This document shows positions 1-7,852 of a DNA stretch of 64,000 nucleotides, in pieces. The notes beneath the pieces are model-generated. The model did not search any database, was not told the DNA's origin, and saw only the letters and a program-made list of their open reading frames with translations. Position 1 is the stretch's first letter. Each line of letters opens with the position of its first letter. A program made the position numbers and the translations under genes. Source of the DNA: Pedobacter psychrotolerans (GTDB lineage Bacteria; Bacteroidota; Bacteroidia; Sphingobacteriales; Sphingobacteriaceae); NCBI RefSeq assembly GCF_004340665.1, contig NZ_SLWO01000008.1, forward strand, positions 184,883 through 248,882. Direction: 5' to 3'.

Positions 1-327
1 GATGTGTTGTCCATCAGGCGTTGGCCAGCTTCTCCACTGCGAACCATAAACCGGCCCCAGGTTTCCGTCTGCATCTGCCCATTCATCCCAAATGCGGACA
101 CCATTATCTTTTAAATATTTAATGTTGGTATCGCCAGTTAAAAACCAGATCAGTTCATGGATGATAGATTTTAAATGCAATTTCTTTGTCGTCACCATCG
201 GGAAACCTTCCTGCAAGTTAAAACGCATCTGATAGCCAAAAACGCTTATCGTTCCCGTTCCCGTACGATCATGTTTTTGAGCGCCGTTATCCAGCACATG
301 CTGCATTAAATCTAAATATTGTTTCAT
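1..327 (-). CDS. thyA: thymidylate synthase, partial (N-terminal part)
   Basis: Makes dTMP from dUMP with methylene-tetrahydrofolate as carbon donor and reductant (cytosolic pyrimidine synthesis). The reverse strand reads from an ATG at 327 to the window edge, giving 109 codons of a protein that is usually about 264 residues. Seen: start MKQYLDLMQHVLDNG, the RTGTGT loop that binds the dUMP phosphate, IHELIWFLTGDTN, and GPVYGSQWR. These are highly characteristic of ThyA. The catalytic cysteine lies beyond the edge. It is divergent from ispE. The family call is secure; only completeness is unknown. Confidence 0.96.
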   Translation of the reverse strand, partial: MKQYLDLMQHVLDNGAQKHDRTGTGTISVFGYQMRFNLQEGFPMVTTKKLHLKSIIHELIWFLTGDTNIKYLKDNGVRIWDEWADADGNLGPVYGSQWRSWPTPDGQHI

Positions 328-339
328 ATACCCCCGAAA

Positions 340-353
340 CCCGAATAATCGGG
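340..353. other. short hairpin in the thyA/ispE gap
   Basis: A 5-bp perfect inverted repeat (CCCGA / TCGGG, 4-nt loop) followed on the plus strand by ATTTTTA. It lies in the 5' leader of thyA rather than after a gene, so it is either a leader stem or a relic. Only the symmetry is seen. Confidence 0.3.
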
Positions 354-460
354 ATTTTTAAATTTTAAGAAAATAATCTGTTACAAATATGTGAAAAATC
401 TTAATCCCGAAATCTTTTAGTTTTCTACAATAACAGATTTTTAAACAAGCCTGACTTTTG

Positions 461-468
461 TATGTTTG
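461..468 (+). promoter_or_regulatory. putative -7 promoter element for ispE
   Basis: TATGTTTG matches the Bacteroidota -7 consensus TAnnTTTG about 65 bp before the ispE ATG. No clean TTTG box at the expected -33 distance was seen, so this is a half-supported promoter. Confidence 0.4.
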
Positions 469-496
469 CATCAGAACCGTATTTAGCTTTGACGGA

Positions 497-530
497 AAAT
501 CTCAAATCTCAAATCTCAAATTTCAAATCT
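497..530. repeat. heptamer tandem repeat (CTCAAAT type)
   Basis: About five near-perfect copies of a 7-bp unit (AAATCTC, last copies slightly changed) directly before the ispE start codon. Simple intergenic repeat, possibly slippage-prone; no function can be read from it. Confidence 0.7.
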
Positions 531-532
531 GA

Positions 533-1336
533 ATGTTATCTTTTCCAAACGCAAAAATAAACCTGGGTTTAAACATCACCGAGAAACGGGCAGATGGTTA
601 TCATAACCTCGAAACTGTTTTTTACCCAATCCAAATTAAAGATGCTGTAGAAATTGTAGATGCAACAGAAACATCTTGCAAAATTCATGGTATAGACATT
701 CCTGGAGATGCGAATGATAATCTCTGTTTTAAGGCTTATCAGTTAATTAGAAATGATTACACTATTCCTGAGCAGCAGATTAATCTTTTAAAAAATATTC
801 CTGTGGGAGCGGGTTTAGGAGGTGGTTCTGCAGATTGCGCCTTCGTAATTAAGCTGATCAACGAAAAATTCAATCTGGGTTTATCCGTTAATCAAATGGA
901 AGGTTATGCCCGTAAGCTGGGTGCAGACTGTGCCTTTTTTATTGAAAATAAGCCTGTTTATGCTTTTAATAAAGGTGATGAATTTGAAAAGTGTGAGGTT
1001 GATTTGTCGGGTTGGTTTATAGTTTTGGTCAAACCACCTATCCACGTGAGTACCGCTGATGCTTATGCCCTGGTAAAACCTCTTAAGCCTTTGCAATCAT
1101 TAAAAGAAATCATACATTTGTCACCAACAACATGGAAAAATAAGGTTATCAACGATTTCGAGCCATCGGTATTCGCGAAGTATCCCCAAATTCATCAAAT
1201 AAAAACCAGTTTATACGATGCAGGCGCAACATTCGCTTTAATGAGTGGTAGCGGCTCGTCGGTTTTTGCAATTTTCAACGAACCTGTTAAATTGCCTGAA
1301 CTGGAAAAAAACAACTTAGTTTATTATAATATTTAA
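533..1336 (+). CDS. ispE: 4-diphosphocytidyl-2-C-methyl-D-erythritol kinase
   Basis: Phosphorylates CDP-methylerythritol at the 2-hydroxyl with ATP, a step of the non-mevalonate isoprenoid pathway (cytosol). The 267-residue protein has the GHMP-kinase layout: N-terminal PNAKINLGLNI with the conserved Lys and Asn, RADGYHNLETVF, then the glycine-rich ATP loop PVGAGLGGGSADCAF from about residue 90, and a C-terminal MSGSGSSVFAIF motif. Length is close to the family norm. The ATG at 533 directly follows a heptamer repeat and has no clear ribosome binding site, as is common in Bacteroidota. It is followed by an OsmC gene 78 bp downstream, perhaps co-transcribed. Confidence 0.95.
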   Translation: MLSFPNAKINLGLNITEKRADGYHNLETVFYPIQIKDAVEIVDATETSCKIHGIDIPGDANDNLCFKAYQLIRNDYTIPEQQINLLKNIPVGAGLGGGSADCAFVIKLINEKFNLGLSVNQMEGYARKLGADCAFFIENKPVYAFNKGDEFEKCEVDLSGWFIVLVKPPIHVSTADAYALVKPLKPLQSLKEIIHLSPTTWKNKVINDFEPSVFAKYPQIHQIKTSLYDAGATFALMSGSGSSVFAIFNEPVKLPELEKNNLVYYNI

Positions 1337-1414
1337 AAAGAGCTTAAATGTTAAAGCGGAAAGACTAAAGCAAAATTAGTCTTGATACTTGATACCAATA
1401 CTCGATACTAACAA

Positions 1415-1831
1415 ATGAATATAAATCTCATCCGCAAAAGCGGGAAATTTAATTTTGAAGCAGAAAACGAAAGCGGTTTTACTGTAGAATTAGATGCAAA
1501 AGCTGCTATTGGTGGCGAGGGCAAAGGTTTCAGGCCAATGGAAATGCTATTGGTTGGATTGGGTGGTTGCAGTGGAATTGATATGGTGAATGTGTTAACT
1601 AAGCAGAAAGAACCGCTAGACGATATTAAAATTGCCATCAACGCTACCCGAAAAGACGAAGAGATGCCACCCATCTTTGATGAGATTGAAATTCACTTTG
1701 AGTTGTTCGGTGATTTAAACACAGGAAAAGTAGAACGTGCACTTGCCCTTACTTTTGATAAGTATTGCTCTGTGTCGAATATCTTAGGCCGATCTGCAAA
1801 AATTAATTTTACATACGAAATAAAGAAATAG
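1415..1831 (+). CDS. OsmC family protein
   Basis: OsmC/Ohr-fold proteins are dimeric thiol peroxidases; many members of this branch have unknown substrates. The 138-residue protein shows the OsmC pattern: an N-terminal beta sheet (FTVELDAKAAIGG), then PMEMLLVGLGGCSGIDMVNVL, which carries the first conserved cysteine at the start of the long helix, and near the C-terminus DKYCSVSNILG with the second conserved cysteine. Both redox cysteines are therefore present. It lies between ispE and metZ on the same strand, in gaps filled with TTGATACTTGATAC-type repeats. Specific substrate unknown. Confidence 0.9.
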   Translation: MNINLIRKSGKFNFEAENESGFTVELDAKAAIGGEGKGFRPMEMLLVGLGGCSGIDMVNVLTKQKEPLDDIKIAINATRKDEEMPPIFDEIEIHFELFGDLNTGKVERALALTFDKYCSVSNILGRSAKINFTYEIKK

Positions 1832-1854
1832 CGAGAGTTAAGTATAAAGTAGCG

Positions 1855-1930
1855 AGTATCAAGTATCAAGTCTGGGAAGCGATACATGATGCCAATTTAT
1901 ACTCTATACAAAATCTTGATACTTGATACT
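1855..1930. repeat. 16-bp perfect inverted repeat of GTATCAA units
   Basis: The 16 bases at 1855-1870 are the exact reverse complement of 1915-1930. Each arm is two copies of a TATCAAG-type heptamer. Related single copies occur before the OsmC gene (about 1381-1410) and again at 1936-1944. The arms are 44 bp apart. It lies between OsmC and metZ; it could act as a weak terminator or be a dispersed repeat. Confidence 0.75.
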
Positions 1931-1952
1931 AAAATCTTGATACTAATAACAA

Positions 1953-3119
1953 ATGAAATCCGAAAACTTTGAAACCATAGCGATCCGCACGCAAACCGAA
2001 CGAAGCTTACATAAAGAACACTCTGCGCCGATTTATCTTACCTCGAGTTATAAATTTGATGATGCAGAAGAAATGCGGGCATTATTTGCAAATGAAAAGG
2101 AAGGGAATGTTTACAGTCGGTACTCTAACCCCAATACTTCAGAGTTTATAGAGAAAATGTGCTTGCTGGAAGGTGCTGAAGATGGTTTTGCTACGGCAAC
2201 GGGTATGGCGGCTATTTTTACCACATTCGGCGCTTTCTTAAAAGCTGGCGATCATATTGTTTCCAGCCGTTCTGTTTTTGGATCTACACACCAGTTGTTA
2301 ACCAATGTTTTTTCTAAGTGGGGTGTTACCTTCGATTATGCTGATTTAGATAAGCCACAAGATTGGGAGGCTTTCATTAAGCCAAATACCAAAATGATTT
2401 TTGTGGAAACCCCATCCAATCCTGGTATTGATATTATCGATCTGGAATTTCTTGGTCAATTGGCAAAAAAACACAATCAGCTTCTGGTGGTTGATAATTG
2501 TTTTGCCACGCCTTACTTGCAGCAGCCAATTGCATTAGGTGCACATATTTCTATCCATTCGGCTACCAAATACATTGATGGACAAGGACGTGTTTTAGGT
2601 GGTATAATCTTGGGAAATAAGGAATTGATTGCAGAGGTGATCGGTTTTGCCCGTCATAGTGGTCCGGCTTTATCTCCGTTTAACGCATGGATTTTATCTA
2701 AAAGCTTAGAAACGTTAGCTGTACGGATGGATCGTCATTGCGAAAATGCCTTGAAAGTAGCAGAATATTTAGAGAAACATCCAAAAATTAAACTGGTTAA
2801 ATATCCATTTTTACCATCTCATCCACAATATGAAATTGCTAAAAAGCAAATGAAACAGGGCGGAGGTATCGTAACCATTGTTGTTGATGGTGGTGTAGAA
2901 GGTGCACGTAATTTCATGGATAAATTAAAAATGTTTTCAATCTCTGCAAACCTTGCAGATACCCGTTCCATTGCTACACATCCAGCTACGAGTACACATA
3001 GCAAATTAACAGAAGAGGAGCGCAATATTGTAGGTATTGAGCAAGGTTCTATCCGCTTGTCAATTGGTTTAGAGCATATCAATGATATCCTGGCAGATAT
3101 CGAACAGGCGTTGGCATAA
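1953..3119 (+). CDS. metZ: O-succinylhomoserine sulfhydrylase (trans-sulfuration PLP enzyme)
   Basis: PLP enzyme of the Cys/Met-metabolism family that probably makes homocysteine from O-acyl-homoserine and sulfide for methionine synthesis. Seen in 388 residues: APIYLTSSYKFDDAEEM, the YSRYSNPNT phosphate-binding loop, ATGMAAIF, VETPSNPGIDI, VVDNCFATP with the PLP-stacking Asp, and SATKYIDGQGRVLGG with the Schiff-base lysine at residue 206. The KYIDGQGR form is typical of MetZ rather than MetB or MetC. The C-terminal STHSKLTEEER and GSIRLSIGLEH motifs are intact. MetY or methionine gamma-lyase are less likely alternatives. Confidence 0.9.
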   Translation: MKSENFETIAIRTQTERSLHKEHSAPIYLTSSYKFDDAEEMRALFANEKEGNVYSRYSNPNTSEFIEKMCLLEGAEDGFATATGMAAIFTTFGAFLKAGDHIVSSRSVFGSTHQLLTNVFSKWGVTFDYADLDKPQDWEAFIKPNTKMIFVETPSNPGIDIIDLEFLGQLAKKHNQLLVVDNCFATPYLQQPIALGAHISIHSATKYIDGQGRVLGGIILGNKELIAEVIGFARHSGPALSPFNAWILSKSLETLAVRMDRHCENALKVAEYLEKHPKIKLVKYPFLPSHPQYEIAKKQMKQGGGIVTIVVDGGVEGARNFMDKLKMFSISANLADTRSIATHPATSTHSKLTEEERNIVGIEQGSIRLSIGLEHINDILADIEQALA

Positions 3120-3129
3120 GCTATCTGTT

Positions 3130-3150
3130 ATTCTGATTTTATTTCAGAAT
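3130..3150 (+). terminator. weak hairpin after metZ
   Basis: A 7-bp perfect stem (ATTCTGA / TCAGAAT) with an AT-rich 7-nt loop begins 11 bp after the metZ stop codon. No long T-run follows, so terminator function is only likely by position. Confidence 0.4.
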
Positions 3151-3226
3151 TAATAGAAAAGTAATTATAGTGGGCATATTGGTTATGATAGCCCTGCTTT
3201 TTTATTTCAAGCTTTTTAATATCTAC

Positions 3227-3290
3227 TGTCATGCTGAGGCACGAAGCATCTGTTTCATCGGTTACAGATACTTCGTGCCTCAGCATGACA
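3227..3290. repeat. 27-bp inverted repeat, REP/MITE-like hairpin
   Basis: Arms 3227-3253 and 3264-3290 pair over 27 bases with one mismatch, with a 10-nt loop. Each arm contains GTCATGCTGAGG and ACGAAG. It sits in the 385-bp gap between metZ and the pirin gene. The arrangement, a near-perfect long stem in a gap with no T-run, fits a dispersed palindromic element. The rest of this gap holds nothing recognised except the pirin promoter element. Confidence 0.8.
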
Positions 3291-3472
3291 ACGTATTTAA
3301 GCTTGCTGCAAATTTATAAAAGCTTACCACTTTGGATTTATTTAAATAGGTTCTTGCTAAAAACCTGAATGCTAACCATGGATGATAATGTTAAAGTAAC
3401 CTAATAATTCCCATCGCCTCCAACTTCCAAACTTTCTTACCCTACATCAATGCGCAGGGTTCAAACCTGCAG

Positions 3473-3480
3473 TAAATTTG
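3473..3480 (+). promoter_or_regulatory. putative -7 element of the pirin gene
   Basis: TAAATTTG matches TAnnTTTG 24 bp before the ATG at 3505. It would place transcription start near 3486, which rules out an earlier TTG start at 3478 and supports the ATG at 3505. Confidence 0.45.
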
Positions 3481-3504
3481 TATCATAAACAAGAAAGGAA
3501 ATTT

Positions 3505-4224
3505 ATGTCACAATTTATTTTGTACAAAGGAAACACCAGAGGCCATGCCAATCATGGATGGTTAGACGCTCACCACTCATTCAGCTTTGCTAATTATTAC
3601 AATCCTGAAAGAATGAACTTTGGCGTTTTAAGAGTTTTAAATGATGACTTGATTGACGGTGGAATGGGTTTCGGCGCACACCCACATGATAATATGGAAA
3701 TCATTACCATTCCATTAGCAGGCGCTATTGCACATAAAGATAGCATGGGCAATACTGCAGAGATTAAAGCAGGTGAAATTCAGGTGATGAGCGCAGGTAC
3801 AGGCGTGAGCCATAGTGAATTTAATGCTTTGGCTGATGTTCAATTAAACTTATTGCAAATCTGGTTATTTCCAAATAAGAAAAATGTAACGCCGCGTTAT
3901 GATCAAAGAGCTTTAGATGTGGCTGCCCGTCATAATAACTTTCAGCAGATTTTATCTCCCAATAGTGAAGATGATAATGTTTGGATTCATCAGGATGCCT
4001 GGTTTTCATTAGGTAAATTTGATGAAAGCTTTGAAACTGAATATAAAATCAAAAAAGCTGGAAATGGTGTTTATGCTTTTGTCATTAATGGTGAAGTAAC
4101 TATTGATGGGCAAACATTAAGCAGAAGAGATGCCATTGGTATTTGGGATACAGATCAGATCAGTTTTAAAGCAAATACAGCTGATGCTGAGGTATTGCTA
4201 ATGGATGTTCAGATGGAATTATAA
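3505..4224 (+). CDS. pirin family protein (cupin, YhhW-like)
   Basis: Bicupin of the pirin family; some members are quercetin 2,3-dioxygenases and others regulatory, so the substrate cannot be assigned. 239 residues from the ATG at 3505, which has an AAGAAAGGAA purine run 5 bp upstream. Seen: NHGWLDAHHSFSFANYYNP, and the metal-binding cupin set with GFGAHPHDNMEIITIPLAG (His-x-His and Glu) and GTGVSHSEFN (His). These match YhhW-type pirins. A second, degenerate cupin follows (about residues 150-239). Monocistronic by its own promoter-like element, or joined to the small gene after it. Confidence 0.9.
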   Translation: MSQFILYKGNTRGHANHGWLDAHHSFSFANYYNPERMNFGVLRVLNDDLIDGGMGFGAHPHDNMEIITIPLAGAIAHKDSMGNTAEIKAGEIQVMSAGTGVSHSEFNALADVQLNLLQIWLFPNKKNVTPRYDQRALDVAARHNNFQQILSPNSEDDNVWIHQDAWFSLGKFDESFETEYKIKKAGNGVYAFVINGEVTIDGQTLSRRDAIGIWDTDQISFKANTADAEVLLMDVQMEL

Positions 4225-4235
4225 TTTAAGTTACA

Positions 4236-4287
4236 TGTTAAAAGTTGCAGGTTATAAGTCGATAGGCTAACCCTGGAACTTTTAACA
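4236..4287. repeat. 11-bp inverted repeat between pirin and small gene
   Basis: TGTTAAAAGTT at 4236-4246 is the perfect reverse complement of AACTTTTAACA at 4277-4287, 30 bp apart. Intergenic; no T-run after it. Confidence 0.6.
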
Positions 4288-4308
4288 TTAACCTTTAAAC
4301 TTAAAAAT

Positions 4309-4605
4309 ATGCAAACTACGATACTTTACATTGGCAGAGATACAGAAATTACCATCGTCATGAATCGCTTACTTAATGCCCGGCCAGAATGGAAGGGTAT
4401 TTGCGTTTGTACAGATGAAGAAGCGATTTCAGTTTTTAATGAACAGTCTATTGATCTGGTTTTGCTTGGTAATGGCATCAATCATGAATGCGAACAGGCT
4501 TTAAAATCAAAATTTGATTCGATTAAGCCAGGTATCAAAATTATTCAGCACTATGGTGGTGGAAGTGGTTTGCTTTATGGAGAAATTATGACTGCCATGA
4601 ATTAG
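4309..4605 (+). CDS. small uncharacterised protein, possibly receiver-like fold
   Basis: 98 residues, not recognised as a named family. The pattern of a hydrophobic strand (TTILYIGR), a helix, a strand ending in VCTDEEA, then IDLVLLGNGI and IKIIQHYGGGSGLL resembles a CheY-like alternating beta/alpha fold. The phosphorylatable Asp that should end the third strand is replaced by Gly/Asn, so any receiver would be a non-phosphorylated one. Soluble, no signal peptide. It follows the pirin gene on the same strand by 84 bp. Confidence 0.7.
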   Translation: MQTTILYIGRDTEITIVMNRLLNARPEWKGICVCTDEEAISVFNEQSIDLVLLGNGINHECEQALKSKFDSIKPGIKIIQHYGGGSGLLYGEIMTAMN

Positions 4606-4762
4606 GATTAATATGATGATAGGTTCTAGATTTTTTCCTGGACAAATGTCTTTACATAGACTTTTGCCCATGCATTCGCAATACTTAAGATTATCAAATT
4701 TACTTTGATCTTAAACTCTGAAGATTTTTGCAGTTGCCAACCTGATCTTAAATCACACCATT

Positions 4763-5044
4763 CTAGCTTATATATTCCCTGTCTTCATCACTCAGTTCTT
4801 TTTTTGTAGAAATGGTTTGGTTTCTTTCAATTTCATTATCATAACTGCTAACGGTTTTTTTAGGACGACCTACAATAAAGCCGATGATAAAACCAATGAT
4901 GACACAAACGCCTATAACAAGTAATTTGGAGACGAACACGCCATCCACTACAATAAAATTAAATGCTACTTCATCGCTATTTAAAAATAAAAAAGCAGTA
5001 AGTAATGCTGTTAGGATGATAATAAATATGGTTTTTCCGTTCAT
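4763..5044 (-). CDS. LapA-like (DUF1049-type) small membrane protein
   Basis: 93 residues with two membrane helices (about 4-22 and 36-58) separated by a short loop holding NSDEVAFNFIVVDGVF, then a charged cytosolic tail. The pattern of N-terminal helix, Asn-rich turn, second glycine-rich helix (GVCVIIGFIIGFIVG) and basic residues fits the LapA/DUF1049 group of inner-membrane proteins; known relatives work in lipopolysaccharide assembly. Its start lies 3 bp after the end of the upstream 934-aa gene, so the two are probably co-transcribed. Confidence 0.65.
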   Translation of the reverse strand: MNGKTIFIIILTALLTAFLFLNSDEVAFNFIVVDGVFVSKLLVIGVCVIIGFIIGFIVGRPKKTVSSYDNEIERNQTISTKKELSDEDREYIS

Positions 5045-5047
5045 GGG

Positions 5048-7852
5048 TTAAAAGCTATAAGTAAATGAAAACTCTAATATCGGATTTTGATTGTAAATCT
5101 TGTTAACAAATACCAATCTTGTTCCAATATCAACAACAGGTTGATACCGTAAAATGTTTAAACTACTATTTAATTCTATGCCATAAGTTTTTGGTTGACC
5201 TATATTCGTGTCTTTACCAATGTTTTCGTAGTGTGAAAATAAACCAGCTCTAAAATTCCTAACGTAAGCAAGCGGCCCCAATTCCCAGTCTGGAAATGCA
5301 AATGGAAATTTGTAATTAAAAAGCATGCTGTTCTGTAGCTTACTTTTTGCAAGGATGTTGTTGTAACCATAAACCGTTGCAATTTCTGTTGCATATTGAT
5401 TTACACCAGTTGCTTTTTGGTAATTGAAACTAGCAAGGAAGGAATGGTTTTTTGCAAAGCCCGGAAAATATAAGAAACTTTCTAAAGCCATAATCTCACC
5501 ACCAAGATTTTTATCAAAAGGCTGATGGTTGTAGGTTACCCTTAAGGTCTGTGCCCACTTCGGCGCAATGTCTCTTTCGGTAGTTCTCGCACTATGATTG
5601 AAAGTAAAATTATATTCCATTGGAAATTTTAATGCCGTTATAAAATTGACGGGCATATTTTCTGGTTGATAACGTTGCGTAAAACTTGTAGCGGCATTTA
5701 GTGTAAAAGAATAGTTTTGATTTCTTGCATTGAATGATAATGGAAGTGATGCATTAAGCTTGATATAGTTCTCTCTCCAATCGCCTTGCTGAATTACATT
5801 TTTAGATCGATAGAACGTTCTTTTTGGTCTGTTGCGATAGAGAACACTCAATACGGGATAAAGTGCCTTATAGCTAATGTCTGCGGTGTATTCAAAACGC
5901 TTCAAATCCCGATGGTATTTTGCACCCGTATAAAAGTCCATGGTGTTTAATAAATTATTAGATTGTAGTTCCAATCCGAAAACATATTCGTTATCAATAA
6001 CCGGAATCACACTGTGGAAACTAAAAAGATTTAAGCCTTGCCGGTAGCGTTTGGATTGGAAAGCAGTGTCTGGAATTTGATTAAAAACGTTGCCGGTATT
6101 TTCTTGTTTTTCTGCAGCTGCAGAAAAATCCACAAACCCGTTTCCCCCCACAGGTTTTTCAGAAATCATTTCTTCTGCAATTTCATATCCATTCACTTTG
6201 TAATCATTGAAAGTAATTTTTCCATTGTCACTTTCAGTAGGATTAAAAGCTCCATATCTTGACGCACTTAAAGCGCTTATATTTTTTGAAACAGTGTCTA
6301 TGGTGTAAATGTTATCAATGCCATTGAGGTGTGCGTTGAAGGCAATTTTATTGCCAATAAAAATTGGTCTGCTCAATTGCTGTCTACTATTTAAAATCAG
6401 TGGTTTCTTTTTCTCTCCATCTACCACCCAAAGGCTTTTTCCTTTTTCGGTAACACTGATGTAAGCAATCAGATTTCCGGTTTGATCAAAGCAAGGTGTC
6501 TGCAGAATTTCATTATCAGGGTTTGGGATGGTTTTTAAAATCTTACCCGAACTTGCATCAATTTCAACAAGATTGAATTGATTATTTAATTCAACTTTTA
6601 CCGCTACAATTTTCTTTCCATCATCAGAAAGGGTGGGGGAGAAGAGGCGGCTTTGACTACTCAGTTTTTTGAATTTCCTGGTCATCATATTATAGGTGCA
6701 AATCAAGCTATAGCTTCTCTGTTTGTATCTTGGGTCGTAACGAATTTCATCCCAAACTAGAATGTTGTTTTTCAGACTAAACCAAGGTTGTTCCTGGTAA
6801 CCAATTCCAAATAATTTTTGTTCAGATTGATCGTGATTAATTACAATAAAATGTCGCGCTTCTTGCTTGCTTTCTTTCAGTGCAAAAATCTGATTTTTAT
6901 TCAATCTTACGGGGAGAAAATAATTGGTTGCCAGCGATGTTTTTTTATTAAGCGATGTATAGTTTTCAGTCGATAAAAAATCTTGTTGAGTGGCCCAGTT
7001 TTTTTTTAGTTTTTCTTGTGTGGTCAGGAAGTATTTATTGGTGTTTTGACCAGTGTATTTTTTTAAACTTTTTGAAAAAGGATAGAGCCTTAACGGTCGG
7101 TTGCTAATATCAGCAAGTAGGCTATCAGAAATGAACTGACCAAATTTTTCTTTCATGTCTGCTACCATTAGATATCCGGTTTGATAATATCCTGGAGTAA
7201 CATCTTTATTCGAACCAAAATAGGCTTTGCTGTAAGAGAATCTTTTGCCTTCTAAAATTGCTGCCCGATAAGGCATGATCCAATTGGGCTGACGGCCTCG
7301 GCCTGATTCAGTCAATGCCGTTTCATTAACTACAGCATCGCCTTCAAAAAACCAGGTTGGAATGCCAGCCCCAAAGTAAGCAAAGTAAACCAGTTCAGGA
7401 AAGGGATGTTTTTTGCTTCCTGTCAATTTGTCAAACTGTGCAATGTGTCTTAACTCATGAACCGCTAAATTATTGAGCCAATCCTGACTGTCAAAATATT
7501 GAGGTGGTGTGGTGTAAAATTCAGATTTCTTCGGACCTAGCTGAACAAAGCCATTGGCAACGGTTCCTTGATTTTGAAGAAGTAGGGGAATAGCAGTGGT
7601 TTGCCGATTTAAACTTTGGCCAACCTTTGGATAAATATAGGGTAGGGTGTTAGCCATTCTTTGCGCTTCCTTTTCCAGTTCCTTTGGATAGATAATTTTA
7701 AAACCTCCTGATTGGATATAGTTCCAATGTACACTAAGTGGGTTCTGTGCTGTGCTGAAGATTTGTCCAAAAACAGGATATGAAATAATACTTAATGATA
7801 TTGATATTAAGTATCTGATAATTAGTTTTTTGTTTGGTTTATAAAAGATCAT
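5048..7852 (-). CDS. secreted protein with HExxH metallopeptidase-like domain, beta-propeller and outer-membrane barrel
   Basis: 934 residues, not matched to a named enzyme. Domains seen: an N-terminal signal/anchor (about 12-30); a peptidase-MA-like region with VHELRHIAQFDKL, an HExxH zinc motif near residue 130, followed by GIPTWFFEGDAVVNE, whose Glu could be the third ligand; a central region of repeated strands resembling TolB/PD40 propeller blades (for example SDDGKKIVAVKVE, FDQTGNLIAYIS); and a C-terminal 300 residues of alternating strands ending in ILEFSFTYSF, a barrel-like terminal strand. A secreted peptidase linked to an outer-membrane barrel is an inference. Confidence 0.75.
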   Translation of the reverse strand: MIFYKPNKKLIIRYLISISLSIISYPVFGQIFSTAQNPLSVHWNYIQSGGFKIIYPKELEKEAQRMANTLPYIYPKVGQSLNRQTTAIPLLLQNQGTVANGFVQLGPKKSEFYTTPPQYFDSQDWLNNLAVHELRHIAQFDKLTGSKKHPFPELVYFAYFGAGIPTWFFEGDAVVNETALTESGRGRQPNWIMPYRAAILEGKRFSYSKAYFGSNKDVTPGYYQTGYLMVADMKEKFGQFISDSLLADISNRPLRLYPFSKSLKKYTGQNTNKYFLTTQEKLKKNWATQQDFLSTENYTSLNKKTSLATNYFLPVRLNKNQIFALKESKQEARHFIVINHDQSEQKLFGIGYQEQPWFSLKNNILVWDEIRYDPRYKQRSYSLICTYNMMTRKFKKLSSQSRLFSPTLSDDGKKIVAVKVELNNQFNLVEIDASSGKILKTIPNPDNEILQTPCFDQTGNLIAYISVTEKGKSLWVVDGEKKKPLILNSRQQLSRPIFIGNKIAFNAHLNGIDNIYTIDTVSKNISALSASRYGAFNPTESDNGKITFNDYKVNGYEIAEEMISEKPVGGNGFVDFSAAAEKQENTGNVFNQIPDTAFQSKRYRQGLNLFSFHSVIPVIDNEYVFGLELQSNNLLNTMDFYTGAKYHRDLKRFEYTADISYKALYPVLSVLYRNRPKRTFYRSKNVIQQGDWRENYIKLNASLPLSFNARNQNYSFTLNAATSFTQRYQPENMPVNFITALKFPMEYNFTFNHSARTTERDIAPKWAQTLRVTYNHQPFDKNLGGEIMALESFLYFPGFAKNHSFLASFNYQKATGVNQYATEIATVYGYNNILAKSKLQNSMLFNYKFPFAFPDWELGPLAYVRNFRAGLFSHYENIGKDTNIGQPKTYGIELNSSLNILRYQPVVDIGTRLVFVNKIYNQNPILEFSFTYSF

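Noticed and set aside
3478..3504. Upstream TTG start of the pirin gene
   Set aside because: The likely -7 element overlaps it, and the ATG at 3505 has a purine-rich site and matches family length.
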